64,000 nucleotides of DNA from Aptenodytes patagonicus (Eukaryota; Chordata; Aves; Sphenisciformes; Spheniscidae): contig NC_134950.1 in the NCBI RefSeq assembly GCF_965638725.1, forward strand, positions 135,399,636-135,463,635. The letters run 5' to 3'. A program made the position numbers and the translations under genes. Positions within the stretch are counted from its first letter, which is position 1. The number at the start of each line of letters is the position of its first letter. The notes under the pieces were generated by a model. The model saw only the letters and a program-made list of their open reading frames with translations. It made no database searches and was not told where the DNA came from. Shown one piece after another: positions 26,201-36,351 of the stretch.

Positions 26201-29200
26201 TTGTCATCTTTTCTTAGAAAATAATCCTCTCTTGTTGTTTCTGGGCATTCACTTTCTTAACTCATTCTAAGACATACCTAACTATAGGTATAACTCCAGC
26301 AGCATTTAAACACACACTGAATTATGTTGTGGAGTAGGGATGACTCATTAAGTTGGAGGCATGGGCTAGAGGTTTGAGGTCCCTCCCACAGTTAATTATT
26401 CTTTTGACTGTAACAGTCCCGGTCATTAATTGTAAATTGTGAGGTTATACGGATGAGTAACACAGGAGTTTATAGCGAGTGATTTTTTTAAGTAATCTTT
26501 TCCAATCCCAAAATCCATTATATCCTTTCTATCTTTTCTCATCCAGCCCTTTGAAGTACTTGGTTGGTGCTGATCCCGCTCAGCCAGTTCAGGGTTTAAG
26601 TGAACACTGAAACAGATCCATAGGAAGCTGTGAGGGTTGACATTGAGGTGTTGCTCTCTTTGCATGCTGTTCATCCCTCAAGGAGAAATTCTGGTGACTC
26701 AGAATTTGGAGTAAGAACTTAAAAATTTGGCAGCAGCATGCCAGGGCGCTCCTTTGCCTGTACATGGGCCTTCAGAGGCTAAACCAGCATCCCTAGTGGT
26801 GGTTGCCTCAAGCTGTCCTAGTCCAGGGTGGGTCTGGACATCAGCACTTGAGTGCAAAGGAGCCCACATCACCTCCCCTGTCAAGAAGCAACTGATGGCG
26901 CATCTGCAGCAGGTAGAAGGACGTACAAAGACAGGGGTTGACAGGAATGAATGATGACAAGGAGATAAATGAGACTGAGTTTGGCCAGACAGGGCTGGAA
27001 AGCGGTAACAGTGAACTGTGAGAAGGAGGGGAGACTAAGGCTGGGAGCCATGGGCAGCTGGTGTCATCTGAGGGTAGGAGATAGAGAATTGAAGTGGGAT
27101 GGGTGAGCTGGCTGGCTGTGGGACAAAGCTGAGATGAATGAGAAGGAGAAGGAAGAAATGGGACTTGATTTGGTCAGGTAAGAGAGAGAAAACCTAGAAC
27201 TATTGTAAGGAAAGGTGGGGTTTGATTACAAAGGGAGAAACTAACCAGACTGGAAGATTGCTTGCTATGTATTTCCTAACTTCCACTAGCTTTACTGCAA
27301 CTTCACTTTGCTCTTTCTAAGCAGAGCTTTGTGATTGTGTGGATAATACTATTATATTACATGCTTATTATGTATTATGCTATTATACATATTTTTATTG
27401 TGTGTGTGCATGCATAATGTATGTAGTAGGGTGCAAGGAGTTCATAATATGGACCACGAGCACAGGTCTTTTGTTTGTTTGGTTAAAATAATTCTTTTGA
27501 GTAAAGACTGCAGGATGTGACCCATTGACTTACTGAGGCTGTTTGTGCTAACATGAGACTCTGAAGAGAATGGTTAGTCGGCATCCCCTGCCATGGGCAA
27601 GTTAATGTCAGTGTGAATTCACAGTAGCAGAGGATTCAATCCAGTGTCCACGAGCCTGGCTGGTTATTTTCATATTACACTGGAAGCTTAAAGTTGTCTT
27701 TAGTTCTCCCTTGCTTTTTTTGCTTAGAAAGTAGCCAGACAACTGCCATTTTTGCTCAGAGTAAGGAATCAAGAATTCAGTTTGTGTGTTGGGACTTACT
27801 GTGTAATACAGATATTTACTGCTACCAAATAACAAAAGAGAACATAATAATTTTGAGGAGACTGCTCATACAGAAACCATTGTTGTTTATACAATAAAAG
27901 CTTCTACAAGCAATTAAGAAAACATTTTTTCTCAGTTCTAGTATTTCTGTTGTTAATGGTGTCTTTTCTTTTTCAGAACAATAAATCTGAACAGTAGTTT
28001 ACTGCAACAAGTAATAGAAAGAAAACGTGAAGTGCTGTGCATCTTGAGAGAAAAGATAATAACAACTCAGAAGTGTACAATATCTGAACATATCCAGACA
28101 GAAGAAAAAATCAGCGGTGTGATGGGATGCAGTACAAAAATACTAAAGGTAAAAGTTATTAAAAATCTGCAAGGAATGGAACATTTGCAGATTATTGGAG
28201 AAGAAATTATGATTTCTCCAAATAGACTTCAGATTATTTTTCATGCTTCCTCAACGTATTGAACTCACTGCACTGCTTAGTTGTGAAGCTTCAGAAAGGT
28301 AAAATGCTTTTTCCGTTGCAAAAGATGCCATCTTGTGTGAGCCTGGAATCTGGTTTCCATCAATACTGTCAAATTGTGATTCAGTTTCTATGTAGATTCC
28401 TGCCTACAGCAGAACATAAACCAAACATATAACAATTCAGTGAAAGCTGAAGAGCAAAAAGCATTGCTGAAGCAAATTTATTTGGAAAGCCAAGTAATCA
28501 TTCATCAAAAATGTTTGCAGTGTCTACTGAGTTTTAATATTTATTGAGAAGCTATTTGTTTTCGATCGTGGGAGTAGAGATTAACTGCATTATGAGGATA
28601 TCTGAAAAATTGCCTATGAATTGAGAAGGAATTACCAAAGTCAAAACATATGCTCGTTCATTGTAAGTTTTTTTTAAAGCTGCAGATGAATCACTTCTGT
28701 GTACAGGGTGTCTCCAGTAGCAGAAATCTGGGAGTTGCAGTTCAACAACCCTCTGTGCAAGTGCCATCTTCCTGGTACCAGTCTCCAGCTGGGCAAAAAG
28801 GGTGTCAGGATAGAAGAGGGCAGGGCAGGATACTGAAGTGGGTGCCCATTTCCTAGTGACACAGTGTTTCATGTGTGGCAAGAGCTGCACCTGGAGCTCA
28901 GCTTTGTACTAGGACAGGGTAGCTAAGAGTTCGAGAGCCGCTCTTGGCATTGTGCTTCTACCTCGCTGCTCATCTTGTTCCTTTCATAGATGTCAAATGT
29001 AACATGTGCTTTAGTTAGACATCATGGAGAATAAAGCACATTCTTTCTCTGTATTTTTTTCCCCTTAATTAATTCTGTGTTTAAGCTACACAATAGCTGA
29101 ATCAGATAAATGGTGAATAAATCTGTCCTCTAGGTTTCAGTGAGTGAAAATGGAAGTATGATGAAGGATTCTAGTGTGATCCTTGAAATTCCTCCTGCAA

Positions 29201-32200
29201 CCACTATTGCCTACGGTGTAATTGAACTGTTTATAAAGCAGAGTGGCCAGTTCGGTAAGTATAAAGCCGGTTTTCTGTGGCATGCAGTTCAACTGTGGAC
29301 AGAGCTGTCTGTTGGGCAATGATTTTTGCATTTCCCTGTGTATGAAGGTGATGATGCTGTATGGTCTCCATTGCCTTGATAGTTATTTGTGCTGTGAAAT
29401 GCTGCTCTTCTGATTTAGTAATGCTTTTTCACTTGTTTGCATAAATCATAAACTCGGAATAATTTAGGTTTCAGGGGACCACAGGGGGTCAGCTAGCTCA
29501 AGCCCCAGCTCAAGGCAGGGCCAACTTTTGGAGTTTGATCTAAGTTCAGAGTTAGATCAGATTGCTTGTATCCTTGTCTATTCAAATTTTGAATATCTCC
29601 AGAGACAGAGATTCAATCACCCCTCTGGGCAGCCTGTTCTCATGTTTAACCACCATCATGGTGAACTTTTCTTTCTTTCTTCACATCTAATGAGAATTTC
29701 CCGTTCTGTAACTTCTGTCTCTTGCCTTTTGTCCTGTTGTCATACAGAAGAGTCTGGCTCTGTCTTCTCTCCATGCTTCCATTGGGTGGCTATAGATAGC
29801 AATAACGTTCCCCCTTAGTGATATTTTTTCCAGGCTGGACAAACCCAGTCTCTCGGCCTCTTCTCATACACGATGTTCTCCAGCCCTCAGCGATCTTGGT
29901 TGCTGTTTGCTAAATTGCTCCAGTATGTGAATGTCTGTCTTGTACTGGGGAGTCCAAAACTGGACTCAGCACTCTGAATGCAGTCTCGCAAATTGAAAAA
30001 TCACCTTCATCAGTCTGCTAGCTACACTCTTGCCAGTACAGCCCAGTATGCAGCAAATTTCAATAGCTGCAAGGGCACGCTGCTGATCCTCTTGAATTTG
30101 TTGGCCAGGTCTTTTTCTGCAATTTTGCTTCTAGCTAGCTGGCCGTCAGCCCGTGATGTTGCCTTCACCTATTGGCAGGGAGAGTGAACTGAATATAAAT
30201 CAACAATCAACCAGGAATGTTTAGACAACAGTCATGCTAAGAAAAGAATTACTCAAAGTATAGGACTGGAATTTAAACTTTGCTGTCTATTTTACACTTT
30301 CATATATAGATTGTTCTCAGAATGGTTGCAGAAATGTCCTTGTATGTTTTCTGGTCATGCTTTACTTATTTCAGGTCGAATACTTTCAGGTGTCAAGTTT
30401 AAAAAAAAAAAAAAAGTTGAAATTGGGGGGAGTAGTAACTCTGCTCTGCAGAATCACCTGTTTTTTTCTTTCTTGTCTATCCTCAGTTAAACTCCCCGAC
30501 CTAAAGGAGGTTTCAGGGGATGTTATGCAAGAAGGAAGGAAATCAGATGGACTGTGTAGGGCTGGAAGTTGGAAAGGACTGATGTGGAGAGAAACAGGAG
30601 ATACGTTGAAGAAATAATTGAAGTGCAGTTGAGAATTGAATCCAGGATGCACTTTATTTGGATAAGAAATGGAGGAGATACTCTCCATCATTCTCCTTCA
30701 ACTGACTTCTAATATTAAGGAAGTCTGTAGGTTCAGGAATATAAGTAAATACCATGTAACCTGTAAAAATTCTGAAATGTGGAATTGCTCTGACATAGGC
30801 TGAACACAGAGAAATACCAGAGGGCATTGACTTCATGGGCATAATAGAACTGTAATTCAGAGTAATCAGGTACAATTAAGGCTATCTGACTACGTAGGTG
30901 TATAGCTGATAGCCTACTTAAGTGATTTCTAGATGGAAATTCCTCTGTCCTGTTAGCTGGTAATACGTGGGTCTTGTTAACGATCTGTATTTCTCTGCTC
31001 TTTTTCCACCTCTGCTTCTTTTTCTACTTTTTTTTCATATTTAATGTTATGTCTTTTAAGCTTCAAAACCAGCAGAGCTTCTTTCATGTTTTATCTCAAA
31101 CAACTTATGTCTTGCCTCTTTTTTTTCATTTGTGCTATCTTCCCTTGCCTGACTGTCACTGAGAAGGTAAAGTGGAGGAACTAACAACAAAATTAGGGAT
31201 TTGCCAACAAGAATAAGTATGGTGAAGCCTAACCTTCAACTTCTTAATGTCTGAGTAGTGATAATTTCTGTTTATGGAAATAAAATTAGCCTTTGAAGTT
31301 AAATCCAGAGACTAATGTAGTCCTCTCACATGAGACTGAAAGTGACCAGTAGCTGGTGTAATATAATGGGATTCTCTTCACAGATGGTTACAGAATAAGG
31401 TGCATGTAAGGGTTTTTTTTTGTTTGTTTGTTTTTCTTTGCCACTGATAGTGCTTGAGTTATCCTATAAGGAAGATTGGTATATAAACTTCCTTTAAAAC
31501 GTTCTGGCTAATGTGACTGGACATGCTTGGACATTTTTGCAAATAAATAAAAAATGAAAGGAAAAAAGGCCTAATCCTTTTCTGATCCCTTTGCCATAAC
31601 GTTTTCCTGTAATCATTATGTTTGATTTCTACAGGCTAATCTTCCACTACATGTAAAAGCTGTACCTGTAAAGGCTTTGCAGTTTTGCGTCTCTAAAGTT
31701 TCACTGCAAGTCCTCTTGTTCTTGCTTTACAAAACAGGAGGTATAGTAGCACCCGGCTGATTTGCTTTGTTCTGTTCATTGCTATGTATGTGTGACTTGC
31801 TTCCTCTTAAATGTCTGTAAATTAAACAGCCCTAATCTTTTCAGCTTCTCCCTGCAAAGGGGTCTCTTTGCCTTTGATTGTTTTCATTGATCATCTCTGG
31901 TTTTCTTCCATTTTTGTTAATGTTTCTGAATAACTAACAAGATCTAACTGCACTAGTGGAGGTTTGTCATTGATGGATGTAACAGAATTCAATAGGCAAA
32001 ATATCACAGTATTATGTATGTTCTTTCATTCACTTATTTTTCCTTCTGGGTTTTTTTTTTTATGAGTATGACAAAATTAATGAGATACAAAATTAATTAA
32101 CAGTCCTATTAATACAAAACTTTCAGAGTCCTGTATTTTCCTCTGAATCGAGTCCTTTTACAAGATTTAACAGCAGGATCTGTATCTGTTAAAACTTTTC

Positions 32201-35200
32201 ACATGATGCTCTGTATTGATGTCCCTTATTAGCATCGCTCTGCCTTAGAAGGGCAGGTAGTTTATTAGCACTATCTTCCTTCTTCAGGGTTCGCATGAAA
32301 GCCTTGTTATTATCAGTCAAACTAACATGAGCATGTTGGCCTTATGGTGCCTTAGCTGCTGTCCGGAGTCTTGTTGCTTTGGGAAGTTCTTTAATTTGAG
32401 TTAATTGCTTTCTGCTCCTCTGTAGCTCACTCTTCTCTGTGAAGGGTTATGCAGGCATAAAGGTCTCTGTCATCTTTCTTTCTCTGTGGCAGAGATTTCT
32501 TTGTCTGCTCTCCCTTTGAAAAAGCTTTTTGCTGATGGACTGCTCTCCATGCTTTCTCATCTGCTTTGAATGTCCTTAATTTGGTGAGACAGACTCTTAC
32601 AACTGGAGGAAGGTTATATTTAGGTTTTGTGCCTGGTACATGTGAGCACTGTGCTTGATTAGTTCCTTTCTTTTTTCCCTTTGCTGTCAGGTATTGCTTT
32701 AAAATTGAGTTCCTCTTGCTAGCCTGCCTGCATTGTCCTCAGGCCTGCTGCAGAGTGCCAGGGGTACAGTTTCAAATCTTGCATTTGAGCAAATAAAAGA
32801 TGATCAAAATAATACATAGGGCTTTGATTATATTCTGCATCTTTGGGGCACAATATTGGACACATGAGCACAGAACTTGATATTCCAGATTTCTCAGCAT
32901 AAGTCTTACAAAGGCTCCCTGGGTACCTTCCAGGAGTCCCTTAGCTTCATCAAGTTGGGGGCATTGGGGTGGCAAGAAATCTGTGGTCCTGTTTGGGTGG
33001 GGTAGGCCAGTGCTCGTCATGAAGACAAGGCAGAAAGGGTAATCCAGCCAGGGTGTGTTATTTTTCTTCGTGAAGTTATTTCAAAGACAGAGTATATTGC
33101 AGAGTGATTCTGTTCGTGAACATGCCTGGGTGAAGTCCTTTAGAGGCTCTGAAAAGCCCCCTATTTTCCACTCATCTGGAGAACTTGAAGATGGACCTGT
33201 GGCTTGGCTCAGAAAGAGGAGTCTATCAGTGCCATGACCAGAAGTTCTGTGAGTGACTCTCAGAGTTCTTAGGAATCTCAGAAAATGCTTTCATGTGTTT
33301 CCATCATGAGTGGATCCTGTAGCCCGCATTACAGCACATCTCTTAATTGGTAGAAAATCTGAAGAATTCATACCTGCATCTCTTGTATGCAGCATTCAGG
33401 TTTACGGTGTCAGAAGTTTTCACGTTATTTGCTGTCTGCATTACTTTAATTTGCAGGAGTTGGAGTCACATTTTGTAGTTGGTAGCTGCACCACAGCACC
33501 TTTGTCTGTGCAAACATCAGGGCTGCAGTAATGCTCAATAATTCACATACATAGCAACCACTGGCATTCTTCCCATCTAGAAGAGATGAGACATGGAGAA
33601 ATCGCATGCAAGAACACTACATAATATAAGCTAGCATCTCATTTGGTAACTGCTTGTGTATTTTATTAATTTTTTAAAATTGAATTTCTAATTACAGAAT
33701 TCTGTCTGCTAGATGAACAGCAAGGAGGCTTTGAAAAAGAAAGCACAGAAGGCTCAACTTATCCCCATTCAGCACTATTCAGAGATGCTTTATTTCTCTA
33801 CCAGCCAGATGCTGTTGATAATGAGATGTACTCTGGGGCTAAAAACAGCATTCCCAGTGATGCTTCTTTAAGTGTATTGAAACAAGGTATTACCAGAGAT
33901 GCTTTACATGATTACATTACAGTGAGTTAAGCAACATGATAGGAGGAAATAATCTCGTACAATAGTACATAAGAAATTATGTTAATTCATTTTAATAGGC
34001 CTTATCAGGAACTCTTGGGGGAATGCACTGAAAGAATAGAAAAATTTACTTCTGCAATAGGTATATGCAGTGGACTGTTCCCTAGGAACATCCTGAATCC
34101 CTTTGTCATAAATACGATCTTACAGAACCAGGTTTTTATGCCAATTCTGTTACATTCCAGATAAGCTCTATAAGATTAGTGATGATTTATGTTTTCATTC
34201 AGAAAGGGTCACTGAAAATATTTTTTCATGATTTGGAAAATACTCTCAGTAAAACTTCTCAGTTAAAGGTTATTTTAAGTCTCAAAAATTACGAAGACAT
34301 CTCCCCCGGCTTCACTTAGACGCATTATTTTCTGAGCGGCTTTATAGAAGTCTTTGGTATCAACTAAGGCTGACGAAATTAAAATGTGATTTAAATGGAA
34401 GTTTGCAAATTGGTATAATGAGCCAGGCACAACCTGTTTATTGTAGGGATGTGGAAGGAAGGGGCAGGATTGTCACCAGAGGAATGAAAAAGGGAAAGAC
34501 AAATCAAGGCCTCAGAACACACTTTACTTTTCATCAGTTCTTGGTAGAGTTCTTACAGCTGGTTCTAATGATGAACATCACTTTTGTTATCTCTAAATTT
34601 CACCCTTTGTTCATGGCTGTTCAATAGACTGTGACCAAAATAGATATTTGTTGTCCTGAAATGAATTCTGTCATTCTCGAGTGTAGACTTGTTTGAAAGG
34701 AATAACTCTGTCTCCATGTGTATATAAAAAACCACCTATTTGTGAAAGAATGGCATGTCACTGTTTTTGTTTTTTGTTTTAGCTTGACATGCCTTTCTTG
34801 CTTAAAAGGCTTGGAGGTTTCTTTTAATTAATTAACCTGAACTGTCTCTTGGAAAAAAACGAAAAAAATTGTTTCCACTAAAGCAATTTAAAGTAGGTTT
34901 CCTCTTCTGTTATTTGTATAGATAGTCATACGATTGCGTCAGGTACAAAAAATATCTGCCTGTGGCTGGGCTTTCCCCCCCCCCCCCCCAGTTAAGTAAT
35001 TTTTAGATATAAAAGGCATCTTTAAAGAGAGCACGTTTCTTGACCGGAGTGACATGAAGGGAAATTTCTTTTAAACAAAGTTAAGAATGCTTGCATGCCT
35101 GAATTTTTGGAATGCGGAAAAACACATTCCAACCTTCTGGTTGGCATTATTGACTTGAAAACTTCTTTTCTTTTAGCAAAGTGGTAATTTAATGTCATAA

Positions 35201-36311
35201 AACATTTTGATTTTGTGTCATAGTTGAATTGTGGGGAAAGGAATGCAGTGAACTCTCTTGTGCTTCTGTTGTATGTATTGTAATGGATTCAATATTTGAA
35301 CCCAGAAGAGACTTTTGTCCTGATTTTTGTAATAATAATTAGGTCAGGGGTGAAAGGTTGTAATTCTTTGATGCACCTGATGAAATATGAGGACAATAAC
35401 AATTTAGAATCTCAATAGGAACTTGTAATTCTGTGTATGGACTCATACCATTGACTTTGTAATTCACATTAACCCACAGATTAGGAAGTAAAGTTATGAG
35501 CAGAACTCTTCGTTCTGCCTTATAAACGAACATTCTCTGGAGATGAACTTTCAAGTGAGAAACTTAATATATGGTTAGTTCAGTTAACATTAAAATACTG
35601 ACTTCTAAAATATTAAAAATGCCGAACACCAAATGTTGATCCTTGGTAGCTGTTCTTTCTTAGAATTTTCATTGATGCTTCATTGGCTCATCAGGGAAAT
35701 ATAATCAGATGTGTTCCAGCCTTGCATTATAACTTGTGCTGATGGAAATCAGGATGTCAAGATGTGGTGATAAATGAGCTTATGAAACACATAGCAAAAA
35801 CATTAACTGTTTTTACTGGCATTTGTGTAGAAATACTTAGTTTTACTTTTTACTGCTTTCTTGGGAAAGATCTGTCACGGTTGAAGACTCAGTTCCAGCC
35901 CTTTGTGAAGCTGCCGGAAGACAAGCAAAGAGCTTTATATAAAACCCTTTGTGAACTCTTGCTCCACGAAGAAATGGTAGCTGCCCTGGAGGACCTGGTA
36001 AGATGAAGAAAATTCTGCTTGCTTCATAAAAGTAATTTCAGAATAGAGCTAGCATTCTCTTTTGCTTGAACTTTTCTCCTTTCTCTTTTACTTATTCTTT
36101 TACTGCCAGTTAGATGATATCTGCACAGGAGACAAGCCAGATCTGAAGGAGTTAAAACCTGCACAACAAGACCTCCTTGGCTTCTTGCAGCTCTTAGGGT
36201 GCAACTTACAGAGTGAGCTGTTGTTGCAGAAATACCAGCCTCAGGATGAAGAACTCTTCTCGGCTACTCACCTCCTCATCAGTGCCATCTCTGGTATGCT
36301 GTGAATGAAGA

Positions 36312-36351
<40 letters not shown>

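Noticed and set aside
28674-28890. 112-codon reverse-strand frame in GSDME intron 4
   Set aside because: No recognisable motif. A + strand frame is open over the same bases, and chance frames of this length are expected in 64 kb.
35841-35869. Upstream acceptor TTAG extending GSDME exon 7
   Set aside because: It would add 29 nt and shift the frame into an early stop. The acceptor ending at 35869 gives the aligned family sequence.
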